A DNA stretch of 25,361 nt from a virus, in IMG/VR virus record IMGVR_UViG_3300025770_000087, positions 1-25,361 of that record; one strand, given 5' to 3'. Of this stretch, positions 7,653 through 15,430 are shown piece after piece. A model generated the notes under the pieces. The model saw only the letters and a program-made list of their open reading frames with translations, was not told the DNA's origin and did no database searches. Position 1 is the first letter of the stretch. Each line of letters starts with the position of its first letter. A program made the position numbers and the translations under genes.

Positions 7653-8132
7653 TCAATCCTCCACGGAAGGAACAATTTTAGCATCAAGTAAGTACAGTCC
7701 GCCATCTTCTTGGTCTGCACTTACTCTAAGTGACAAACCAACACCGTTATTAAATTCTTTGATGTTATCACCTCTATAGAATCCAGTACTTAAATCGTGA
7801 GTTGGTGTTGTTCCGAATGAACCACCCCACCTTGCAAGAGGAAGATGTAATTCTTCGGCAGTTATTGTGGAGTTGTTATTCCATTCAAAGTCTAACCCTG
7901 TTGTGTTTAATTTATGGCGAATTTGAACCATTGCTGTCCTTGGACTGAGGAATTCTTTGTCTGTGAAAGAATTCAGGAATGAATTAAGCCTTCCTACTTG
8001 TTCTTCGTTTTCTACACGATGAATACCAAAGTCATCTCTCGCACTTCTGGCCGCACCACCATTTACGACTTCACCACCACCACTTTCTGTGATATTGTCC
8101 ATTTTTTCTTGTAATTCTTTATATGTTTTCAT
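7653..8132 (-). CDS. Putative internal head protein with MKTYKELQE N-terminus
   Basis: 159 residues beginning MKTYKELQEKMDNITESGGG. MKTY is identical to the start of the T4 IPII/IPIII capsid-targeting sequence, and LQE fits the prohead-protease rule. The rest (LNSFLNSF, then GLDFEW, GGSFGTTPTHDLS) matches a conserved protein that I recall in marine phages, with a beta-rich C-terminal part. GGAG lies seven bases before the ATG. The function is unknown. Packaging in the head and removal of the first 9-17 residues are inferred. Confidence 0.8.
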   Translation of the reverse strand: MKTYKELQEKMDNITESGGGEVVNGGAARSARDDFGIHRVENEEQVGRLNSFLNSFTDKEFLSPRTAMVQIRHKLNTTGLDFEWNNNSTITAEELHLPLARWGGSFGTTPTHDLSTGFYRGDNIKEFNNGVGLSLRVSADQEDGGLYLLDAKIVPSVED

Positions 8133-8162
8133 ACAGTTTCTCCATTAGTAGATTGTTTCATA

Positions 8163-8393
8163 TTATTTATTCTTTTTAGGCGTTTGATTTTTGTTCCAGT
8201 GAGCAAAACTTTGTATTTTTGTTCCCACCTCACCGTTATTATAAGGATATCCCTTTAAGGGGTCTTCAAATCCTGTTTTTGCATCTATCCCTGTGGTAGA
8301 AGTTTTATATCTTTTCCAAGTTCCGTTTGAAGTTGCTGGTTCTTTCAACTTACTGACATCTTTGGGGTTTGGCAGTTTTTTCTTATTTGCCAT
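8163..8393 (-). CDS. Small basic hypothetical protein
   Basis: 76 residues, Lys-, Asn- and Pro-rich (MANKKKLPNPKDVSKLKEPA at the start, KKNK at the end), probably without a compact fold. Its first 11 bases overlap the end of the GAF-like gene, pointing to translational coupling. I recognise no family. Confidence 0.65.
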   Translation of the reverse strand: MANKKKLPNPKDVSKLKEPATSNGTWKRYKTSTTGIDAKTGFEDPLKGYPYNNGEVGTKIQSFAHWNKNQTPKKNK

Positions 8394-9045
8394 GTTTATT
8401 CTTCTTTAATATATCTAATTGAATTTCTACCAAACCTCTTGCATTTTCAATATATTCTGATACTTCTATTTCATCTGCACCATCTGCATGATTCCAACTA
8501 CACCATTGTACCATAACATATCCTACTGCTTGACCATATTTCTTGATTGGTAGGAAAGAAAATGCAACGACATTGCTATTTTCCATGAATTGTTTGCACC
8601 ACGAATCTTCCAATTCGTCTACTTTATATACTTGTGCATCATCTGATTGGAGTAGCATTAAACCATCCACACACATGGATAGTAATAGTTCTTGTTTTAA
8701 TGGCATCTCTGATGAAACACCTTTGTCTAGTGATTCGTGAGTGAGGGACATTTTCTTCATGGATATACCATCAAGGAATTCACCACCATTATGAAATTGT
8801 ACTATTTGTGCCCTTGCACAATTGGTTTTCACTCTAAGTTCTGTAAGAGTTTCATGTAAAACAGTATGCACATTCCAGAAGCAATTGTCTGGAAGATTTA
8901 CTATCTGTTTTTTAGATTCTTTTCTTTCCTTTAGTAACATACCAATCTTTCCTTTATTAATCAAATAATAAAATGCAGTACTTATGCCTGCAATTACTGC
9001 TGTAATTATACCTCCAATTTCGTACCAATGTGTTAGGTTATTCAT
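8383..9045 (-). CDS. Membrane-anchored GAF-like protein
   Basis: 220 residues. One hydrophobic helix lies at about 8-29, followed by a basic stretch (KERKESKK) that should stay in the cytoplasm. Residues about 55-180 have the alternating pattern of a GAF domain, including ARAQIVQFHNGGEFLDG, a variable middle, and FSFLPIKKYGQAVGYVMVQW as the closing strands. Similar FHNGG proteins are, to my recollection, found in marine phages. GAF domains usually bind small ligands; none can be named here. The gene begins 18 bases after the 1509-residue gene. It could sense or signal at the host inner membrane, which is inference only. Confidence 0.65.
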   Translation of the reverse strand: MNNLTHWYEIGGIITAVIAGISTAFYYLINKGKIGMLLKERKESKKQIVNLPDNCFWNVHTVLHETLTELRVKTNCARAQIVQFHNGGEFLDGISMKKMSLTHESLDKGVSSEMPLKQELLLSMCVDGLMLLQSDDAQVYKVDELEDSWCKQFMENSNVVAFSFLPIKKYGQAVGYVMVQWCSWNHADGADEIEVSEYIENARGLVEIQLDILKKNKHGK

Positions 9046-9063
9046 ATATAGGTGCCTTACCTT

Positions 9064-12000
9064 TTATAGTTCTTTTGAGAATTTATCATTTATGGTCATA
9101 TGTGGAGTATCTTTTAAATACTTTTTAAGTAATTCTTTTGTTCCCATATCACCTGCACCGTGTTCTTCGTTAGTCTTTTTTCTCCACTTATTGTTATCTC
9201 GTCCCCTGTTGAAACTTCTGTTCACCATTCTTAGATTTTTTGGTGAGTTGTTTAGTGGATTTCCGTCTTTATGGTCTAAATCCTTACCATCACCAACAGA
9301 TGCTCTACCAGAACGAATCAGTTTGTTTCGTGCATTTGTCCTTGCACTTCTTCGTTCTCGTTGTTCTGGTTTTGCACCATATTGCTTTAGATATGCGGTA
9401 CGATTTGCATCAGTAGCACTTGCAGATGCATCTCCCGCACCTGCACCTTCTTTAATTGGATGTGCATGAAGGTCTAACGGTTTTGGTGGGTCGCCCAATT
9501 CCCAACCTTTATCTCGTCCAAGAGTTTTATCAAACAAATCTTTAGTATGTTCTTTTCCTTGCTGTGGATATTTGGGAAGCATCATAATAACATCCTCATA
9601 AAATTGTGATTCGTGTATAAAGTTAGGACAATCTCCTTGTTCTATAAAGAAATTTAAAAGCATTGGCCAATCACTATTATCTTCTTCAATTTCTATATGT
9701 TCATATCCACTTGTCCACCTCATTACTTCATCAATCACCTGTCCACCGTTTCCAATTCTACTAAGAATTGTTTCTAGAACATAGAAATAATCAATGAATA
9801 ATTCTTCACCTTCTTTAATTTCTTTTAATGCATGTGCAGTAAAGTTTCCATTGTTTTCTATTAATGAAATATTTTCATTTATATGAGAATGATTTGTCCA
9901 TCTACAGAAATCTGTTCTTTGATATGAAGGAACATCTTCTAACAGATTGAGATAGTATAGTGAAATTTCTTCACCTGCTTTTATATCCTCTGTTGCAAAA
10001 GAACCTAAACCATGAACAGATGATTCTTTAAACTCATATGAATCGGTAACACTGTAAGTTTTACCACCTTGCTCTGCTGAAGTAATAGTGCCTGGTGCTA
10101 AACCTTGTAATTTTTCTGATGCTTTTGCTTGTTGTTGTAATTGTTTTTTCTTTGCTTTTTCGTCCCAACCTGATTGTTCAATAAATCCCTTCACAACCTT
10201 ATGACTTTTTTCTCTTTCAGACATCATTCGGAATTGCTCATTGAACAATGCATTTTCTTCTTCGGGACTGAGTGCAAGTCCTTCTTCTCTTTCTTCTTCT
10301 TCTCCTGTATTTTTCAACACTGAAACTTGGTGAGTTTTAAAACCCCTTTCACCATATACTTTAATTTGAGTGGTTTCTTCAGACTCTTGTTCTAGTCCAA
10401 TGTCAGACCAGTCTTCAATTTCAGAAGATTCCATATCTTCTATATCCCACCCCATATGGTCTATCAGTTTAAGTGGGTCACCCTTTACATTATTAAGTTC
10501 TTTAGAATTCCGTTCTGCAACTGCTTTACCTGCATCGACATCCTGTTTGAATAGTTGCATTGCTTCATTTTTGTCGATTTCTTCTAATATTAATCCTTGA
10601 TGGTGTGCAAAGGAATCTATAATAGAATCTGGTTCTTTAGTATGAACTTGTAAGGCAGCGTATCCTGCATAGTCGCCCAGTTTTAAATTAGAACCCATTT
10701 CCTTATCTGACCTTTTCATCAATTCCTCAACACTTATTCCTAAATCGTCTGCATATGCTTTTAATTTCTTTGATTTTTGTCCAGTTTTCCAAGAAAAAGC
10801 AGTATCAGATTTCTCCATAATTTTGTTTATTGTTGCCTTACCTTCGGCACTCCCTTTTCTAAGGTCGCTCATTGAAACATTAGTACCGTCTGCACTCATC
10901 GTCAACATATATTCTGCTACTTTAGATGTATTACAACCACAGTCACATCCTGTGTTACAACACCCACAGAATTTACAACATCCTGTGGCTGCTTCGGTAA
11001 ATAATATTTCTTTAAATTCTTTATTATTATTAAATACAGTATTGATTCTTTTTGCTAAATCTTTATGAAATTCATTACCTTCTTTTATTTTATTTACAAT
11101 ATCTGGATGGTATTTTGAAATGTCAGTACCTTCCCAATGCTCTGGTTGTGGTGGTTGTCCATAAACAGAAGACCACGAAACTCCATTCGCACCAGGTCCA
11201 GTAACATCCCACCACTTTGGTCCAGTATTTTCGTTACACCCTGCACAACGATATGTGCCACCTTCGGTAAACCATCCCAAAGGACCGACCCCGATTCCAG
11301 TGCTTAGATGTGTCCTCTCTCTATTCTTTAAGTCTTTAATTATTCCATCAACCAACTTATGTGTTTCTTTATCCATTCCCATTGTGCTTTCACAATTTAT
11401 TTTACCTCCACATTTTTCTTTTAACACCCCTCTTGCCATTTCAAACATTGCAACTGCTTCGCCTGGAGCAGAAGATATAAGTCTAGAAGGACCTGCTTTT
11501 ACAGACACACCATATCTTTTTTCTTTACCCTTACTGTCTGTACGAACTAGAATGATATCACTTTTGGAAGTTGGACCACTTCTACCCGCATGGCTTTTCC
11601 AGTACTTTGAAATTCCTTGTTTCTTTTCTCCAGGAATTTTCTTACCTGCATGGATGGCTTTCCATGTATATTCTTCGTTTTCATCACCCAGTTCACCTTT
11701 AGAATTTGCATCCATGAAGTCTTTTACTCCACCACGACCTTCAAAAACTCTTTTTGCCACAGAGCCTTCTTCAAGACCATACATCTCTGCTTTTGCTTGA
11801 CTCATTGTAATACTTGAATCTATTTTGCCTCTGTCTGTTGAAGATATGTCACCATCATATCCATTTCCAAAATGTAAATTGATGTGGTCTACAATTCCTG
11901 CTTCTACATCAACTGCATCAAAGTCTGTCGGATATGTTGCTTTTCCTTTTGGTTTTTTCTTCAACAACTTGTTGACTTGGTTTTGCATCTTTGCAGTGAG

Positions 12001-13593
12001 TTCTGCTTTGATTGCTTCTTTCGGTTCATTTTCAATTGCAGCGATTTCTCCATCTGTTTGCATTGTAGCAAGTTTGGTCTGTTTCTTTGCAAGTTTCTTT
12101 TCTTCTGGACTCAGTTCAGGTTCAGGTTTCCCTTCACCTTTTTTATGTTCACCACCCTGTACTGCTCTTGTGTCATCAACTGCTTTTTGTTCTTTTTGTT
12201 TCAAACCAATTGCAGTCGCACTATCTGTCCAATCAAAAGAATCAGGTTCATTTGCATATTTTTGTGCTACACCTTTGATTTGTTTTGCAGTACCTTCTTT
12301 TTCTACTGTGTGGTTCTTGGCAACTTTGTCTACCACTGCATGTTTTTTACCATTCTTTGTCTTTACAAGATAAAATACTGGCTCTTTCTTTCTTCTGTTT
12401 GCCTCGTCATTTGCTTTTACTCTTGCAACATTTTCTCTATCTTCTATCAAGACTTCGTTTTCAAAATTATAGTCAATACTTTCAACTGCTTTTGCTGGGT
12501 CATTTGTTGTCATTCTTGCTCTCACTTTTACTAGTCTTTCTTTTTCTGCTTTTTGCATTGCAGGCATCATTTTCCTGGCAATCGCGGCAATTCTTTTCTT
12601 CTTCTTCTTTATTTTTGCATCAATCTTTTCTCGTTGTAGGAATGGAACATCTTTCCACTTCATACCCTTGATTAACTTATCTCTCACTTTAGTAACAGCG
12701 GCTTTATTGGCTTTCTTTACTAAATCCTTTTTACCTTTTCTTCGTTTTTCTTTTAGTTTTCTTTTTCTTGCTCTTAACTTTGCAGTTCTTTTTGCAGACC
12801 TTGCCATCTTCCTTCTTGTTTGAACTGAAATCTCATCCAATTGAACGGATTCTTTCATATCTTTCATTAAGACCTTGACTGTCTTGAGGTCAATTCTCAT
12901 AATATTTGCAATCTGCTGGGCAGTTTTGCCTTCCTTAACAAGCATATGGAATTCGGACATCTTACTTTCAGCAAGATAGGATTCTGCAAACTCTACAAAC
13001 TCATCATAATCAAACCAAGTTTCTATAATTTTACCACGAACTCCCATACCCTTTCGTACTGCTTTGAATAGTTTTAATCTATCTGCTTCAGAAACATGAG
13101 AAGGTATACCCAATTTAAATGCATTGAAGTTTCCTTCAGCAGCCGCTGCCCTCATTTTAGATGCAGACATACCTTCAACACCTTCTGCATCTGGGTCCCT
13201 CTCTCCTGCGGATACAACATCGAAGTTTGCGATATTTTCATATCCTTTTTTTCCGATGTACTTCTTCATACCGTTTTTAAATTCTGAAACTCTATCTGCA
13301 CCCACCACCATAGTAATATCTGTGTATCCTTCTTTACTTAACTGTTGTAATACAGTAAAGGGGTTGCCAGATTTATTATTTACTATAACATTTGTATCTT
13401 TAAGCACTTTTTTCATAAATCTAGACTTATCTACCGAAGATAGTGGATTTCTTTTTGCATCTTGAGTATTACTTCCATATATTTTATAATCTGCACCCCT
13501 TCGTCTGGCTTCTTCTTTTACTTTGGTTGCAAGTAAAAGATGGCCGGTTGTGGGTGGATTAAATCTTCCGAAGGTAAAAACAATTTTTTTCAT
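9064..13593 (-). CDS. Giant multidomain protein: nucleotidyltransferase, nuclease-like, SET and HNH
   Basis: 1509 residues from the ATG at 13593, which has GGGAG six bases upstream. Residues 1-185 are a NadM/cytidylyltransferase-type domain with FGRFNPPTTGH (8-18) and GMSASKMR (141-148). ESVQLDE (248-254) then leads to a very basic helical region (255-360). A TKNGKKHAVVDK module lies at about 405-465. Residues 610-720 resemble a PD-(D/E)XK nuclease core (SKSD about 676-679, VSVK 696-699). CAGC and a nine-Cys cluster (872-887) are part of, or inserted after, it. A SET methyltransferase core spans about 1190-1272 (HGLGSF, RWTNHSHINEN, EGEELFIDYF). An HNH endonuclease spans about 1395-1473 (DLDHKDGNPLNNSPKNL). 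Whether it works whole or is cut at xLDE/LEE sites is open. Confidence 0.8.
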   Translation of the reverse strand: MKKIVFTFGRFNPPTTGHLLLATKVKEEARRRGADYKIYGSNTQDAKRNPLSSVDKSRFMKKVLKDTNVIVNNKSGNPFTVLQQLSKEGYTDITMVVGADRVSEFKNGMKKYIGKKGYENIANFDVVSAGERDPDAEGVEGMSASKMRAAAAEGNFNAFKLGIPSHVSEADRLKLFKAVRKGMGVRGKIIETWFDYDEFVEFAESYLAESKMSEFHMLVKEGKTAQQIANIMRIDLKTVKVLMKDMKESVQLDEISVQTRRKMARSAKRTAKLRARKRKLKEKRRKGKKDLVKKANKAAVTKVRDKLIKGMKWKDVPFLQREKIDAKIKKKKKRIAAIARKMMPAMQKAEKERLVKVRARMTTNDPAKAVESIDYNFENEVLIEDRENVARVKANDEANRRKKEPVFYLVKTKNGKKHAVVDKVAKNHTVEKEGTAKQIKGVAQKYANEPDSFDWTDSATAIGLKQKEQKAVDDTRAVQGGEHKKGEGKPEPELSPEEKKLAKKQTKLATMQTDGEIAAIENEPKEAIKAELTAKMQNQVNKLLKKKPKGKATYPTDFDAVDVEAGIVDHINLHFGNGYDGDISSTDRGKIDSSITMSQAKAEMYGLEEGSVAKRVFEGRGGVKDFMDANSKGELGDENEEYTWKAIHAGKKIPGEKKQGISKYWKSHAGRSGPTSKSDIILVRTDSKGKEKRYGVSVKAGPSRLISSAPGEAVAMFEMARGVLKEKCGGKINCESTMGMDKETHKLVDGIIKDLKNRERTHLSTGIGVGPLGWFTEGGTYRCAGCNENTGPKWWDVTGPGANGVSWSSVYGQPPQPEHWEGTDISKYHPDIVNKIKEGNEFHKDLAKRINTVFNNNKEFKEILFTEAATGCCKFCGCCNTGCDCGCNTSKVAEYMLTMSADGTNVSMSDLRKGSAEGKATINKIMEKSDTAFSWKTGQKSKKLKAYADDLGISVEELMKRSDKEMGSNLKLGDYAGYAALQVHTKEPDSIIDSFAHHQGLILEEIDKNEAMQLFKQDVDAGKAVAERNSKELNNVKGDPLKLIDHMGWDIEDMESSEIEDWSDIGLEQESEETTQIKVYGERGFKTHQVSVLKNTGEEEEREEGLALSPEEENALFNEQFRMMSEREKSHKVVKGFIEQSGWDEKAKKKQLQQQAKASEKLQGLAPGTITSAEQGGKTYSVTDSYEFKESSVHGLGSFATEDIKAGEEISLYYLNLLEDVPSYQRTDFCRWTNHSHINENISLIENNGNFTAHALKEIKEGEELFIDYFYVLETILSRIGNGGQVIDEVMRWTSGYEHIEIEEDNSDWPMLLNFFIEQGDCPNFIHESQFYEDVIMMLPKYPQQGKEHTKDLFDKTLGRDKGWELGDPPKPLDLHAHPIKEGAGAGDASASATDANRTAYLKQYGAKPEQRERRSARTNARNKLIRSGRASVGDGKDLDHKDGNPLNNSPKNLRMVNRSFNRGRDNNKWRKKTNEEHGAGDMGTKELLKKYLKDTPHMTINDKFSKEL
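12833..12852 (-). repeat. ESVQLDE linker repeat, diverged copy
   Basis: 18 of 20 bases match the repeat in the 714-residue gene. It encodes ESVQLDE between the nucleotidyltransferase part and the basic region of the 1509-residue protein. Confidence 0.8.
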
Positions 13594-13625
13594 ATTAGAC
13601 TCCCAATGCGTATTATATGTATAAA

Positions 13626-13664
13626 AAAACAAGAGAGCATATATAATGGATACTCTCTTGTTTT
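13626..13664 (-). terminator. Bidirectional intrinsic terminator
   Basis: A perfect 12-bp stem (AAAACAAGAGAG with CTCTCTTGTTTT) encloses a 15-base loop. On the minus strand a run of T follows the second arm, so it ends the leftward 16107-13757 operon just before the 1509-residue gene. Confidence 0.85.
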
Positions 13665-13672
13665 AATTTTGT

Positions 13673-13739
13673 CCCCACTGGCTTCAGCGGGTTAATTTAC
13701 TAATTGACCACCTCCTCCTCTTGTTAGAAGCCAGTGGGG
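13673..13739. other. 13-bp inverted repeat with exposed Shine-Dalgarno-like loop
   Basis: CCCCACTGGCTTC at 13673-13685 pairs perfectly with GAAGCCAGTGGGG at 13727-13739. The enclosed 41 bases form a second, smaller hairpin (GTTAAT with ATTGAC). On the minus strand the loop also reads AGAGGAGGAGGTGG, strongly complementary to the 3' end of 16S rRNA, but no gene follows: GTG-GTC-AAT is stopped at once. On the plus strand TATTTTTTAA follows, so it could also act as a rightward terminator. Confidence 0.65.
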
Positions 13740-13756
13740 GTATTTTTTAATTTAAG

Positions 13757-13888
13757 TTATTGATTCCAAGGAAACTTTTGTTTTACCCAGTTCCATAGGG
13801 GTGCGCCTAAAAAGGCACCTGCTACGAACACCAGTGCGGTAAACCACACAGTGCCTAAAAATCCGTCTATTGTTGCTAATGTTGTCAT
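13757..13888 (-). CDS. 43-residue membrane microprotein
   Basis: AAAGGAG sits seven bases before the ATG, a better ribosome binding site than most genes here. The protein starts MTTLATIDGFLGTVW and has one hydrophobic helix (about 12-31, ending GAFLGAPLW), then a short basic tail (WVKQKFPWNQ). Its size and single helix fit a small holin-like or membrane regulatory peptide, but no family is recognised. It follows the homing-endonuclease-type fragment by 12 bases in the same transcript. The 13-bp inverted repeat lies just beyond it. Confidence 0.65.
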   Translation of the reverse strand: MTTLATIDGFLGTVWFTALVFVAGAFLGAPLWNWVKQKFPWNQ

Positions 13889-13900
13889 AATCTTTCTCCT

Positions 13901-14224
13901 TTATGATGTTTTCCTACAAGTGTAACCTTTATGGTGTGACCTTTCACCCTTTATAACTTTGTGTATTGCACCTTTGTTTAAGTCGTTATCACGGCAAAAC
14001 TTTGAAAGGTTTTCCACTATGGTTATATTTCCGTCACCATCCTTAAATTCATATTGTGTCTTCTCGTCTATATGTATGCTTCGCCATTCCCAGACCCTAC
14101 CACTTTTTACAAATTCTCCACCATGCTCTGAAAGAAATGCTTCACGGTGTATGTGTGCCTTGGAATCTTCATTGCATTTTACCCATTCACGAGTGTTTCT
14201 TCGGTTTATTAAATCTTTATTCAT
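13901..14224 (-). CDS. Homing-endonuclease-type DNA-binding fragment
   Basis: 107 residues. The C-terminal 45 residues (ENLSKFCRDNDLNKGAIHKVIKGERSHHKGYTCRK) have the NUMOD/IENR-type repeat pattern that homing endonucleases use for DNA contact: a helix-turn-helix followed by a HHKG-Y/W-T tail. The N-terminal part (WEWRSIHIDEKTQYEFKDGDGN) resembles the strand pair before such repeats. No HNH or GIY-YIG catalytic motif is visible, so it is either a remnant of a homing endonuclease or a stand-alone DNA binder. AAAGGA lies upstream of the ATG. It starts four bases after the ligase-like gene stops. Confidence 0.65.
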   Translation of the reverse strand: MNKDLINRRNTREWVKCNEDSKAHIHREAFLSEHGGEFVKSGRVWEWRSIHIDEKTQYEFKDGDGNITIVENLSKFCRDNDLNKGAIHKVIKGERSHHKGYTCRKTS

Positions 14225-14227
14225 AAT

Positions 14228-15430
14228 TTATCCTTTAATCCAATTTTTATCTGCTGTAAAATTGGCTTTACTGAATTCCAATCTATCCACGAACTTCACA
14301 GCATTACTGGTATATTTATCAATCGCCACATATCCTTCTGGTGCAGTTACCTTGAATCCAGTTGGAGTCTGGATAAATGTTCCTATGGATTTTACCGATT
14401 CTAATTTCCTCAAGAGTATAATCTTACCCTTTGCTATTACGGACCTTAAAGAGAAAAGAGAATCCAATTCTGTATTTTTTGAGTTAAGATATTTAACTAT
14501 ATCATTTCTTGCTGATTCTTTTTTCTTCTTGGCGCCCTCTGTTTTAAGACCATCAATCTGTCCTTGTATTTTGTCATTCACAAAACTTATGAACTCCTCT
14601 GTGGACAGACTGAGTGAACCCTCTCTAACTTTAGAATTTGCGTAAATATTTAAATTGTCTATCACCATTTTGTTATTTACAACATCATCCAAAAATGATT
14701 TAGATGATGACAATTTTACTTTTGCATCGGAGATTACACTTTCAATCGTGGTTGACTCTGAACTGGTAAGAGTTGCTGTGCCACTCACATCCTTGAAGTA
14801 TGCATCTTCCACCCACACCATTCTACTTTTCTTTAATGATTTTACATTAACACCAAACGATGCAGACATGCTTGATATATCTCTACCTGAGTATGAAGTA
14901 TGAAAAACTATACCCATCTTTGCACTTTTAATTCTTTTACCTTCATTTGAATCTACAGGAATTGCATATGTAATTGTATTGGGAGTGAAAACATAATGAC
15001 TTATACCATCTATAGATTTTGTTTTTACATCACTTGGACCAAACATCATATCTCCTTGAAGCACCCCTTTGATTGGCAGTTTCTTCAAATATTTTAATGC
15101 GGTTGTGAGTTTACCCACCACACCACCTTTATGATTTTTTCGTATATCTGATGGTGTGTAGTTTATCTTTGGCGTTTTATTGAACACACTTTTTGAACCA
15201 ACAAAGAATTTACCATTCTCTGGATTGATTCCACATATAATTGCAGGTGCGCCATCCCACTTCACTGTTGCATTTGTTTTTGACTTGGTGTTACCATTAA
15301 GCATTAATGCAATTTCTTCCAAGAATGAAATTGCTTCTGAGGCTCGTTCACTGCCCTCGAATACCAAATCCTCCACATGTATCATGTGGGTGTTCTTACC
15401 TTCTACCAGACAATCTGTGAATGTTTTCAT
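14228..15430 (-). CDS. Ligase-like nucleotidyltransferase (DUF6267-like) with cargo-type N-terminus
   Basis: 400 residues beginning MKTFTDCLVEGKNTH; LVE followed by Gly fits a prohead-protease site, and MKTF recalls the T4 capsid-targeting sequence. VKWDGAPAI (56-64) matches motif I (KxDG) of ATP-dependent ligases and capping enzymes, with Lys57 as the possible AMP-accepting residue. VLQGDMMF (123-130) could be motif III, PEGYVAI (364-370) motif IV, and KFVDRLEF (379-386) motif V. I recall this family from marine phages as DUF6267. Its ATG overlaps the exonuclease stop (ATGA). Polynucleotide joining or end activation is inferred from the motifs; the arrangement is unusual for a classical ligase. 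Confidence 0.65.
   Translation of the reverse strand: MKTFTDCLVEGKNTHMIHVEDLVFEGSERASEAISFLEEIALMLNGNTKSKTNATVKWDGAPAIICGINPENGKFFVGSKSVFNKTPKINYTPSDIRKNHKGGVVGKLTTALKYLKKLPIKGVLQGDMMFGPSDVKTKSIDGISHYVFTPNTITYAIPVDSNEGKRIKSAKMGIVFHTSYSGRDISSMSASFGVNVKSLKKSRMVWVEDAYFKDVSGTATLTSSESTTIESVISDAKVKLSSSKSFLDDVVNNKMVIDNLNIYANSKVREGSLSLSTEEFISFVNDKIQGQIDGLKTEGAKKKKESARNDIVKYLNSKNTELDSLFSLRSVIAKGKIILLRKLESVKSIGTFIQTPTGFKVTAPEGYVAIDKYTSNAVKFVDRLEFSKANFTADKNWIKG

Noticed and set aside
11255-11800. Plus-strand open frame of 181 codons
   Set aside because: It lies wholly antisense to the 1509-residue gene and its protein is Ser/Pro/Leu/Phe-rich, the usual shadow of a Lys/Glu-rich gene.
13594-13632. Extension of the 1509-residue protein upstream to 13632
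   Set aside because: It would start at TTG inside the terminator hairpin; the ATG at 13593 has GGGAG in the right place and begins the known nucleotidyltransferase N-terminus.
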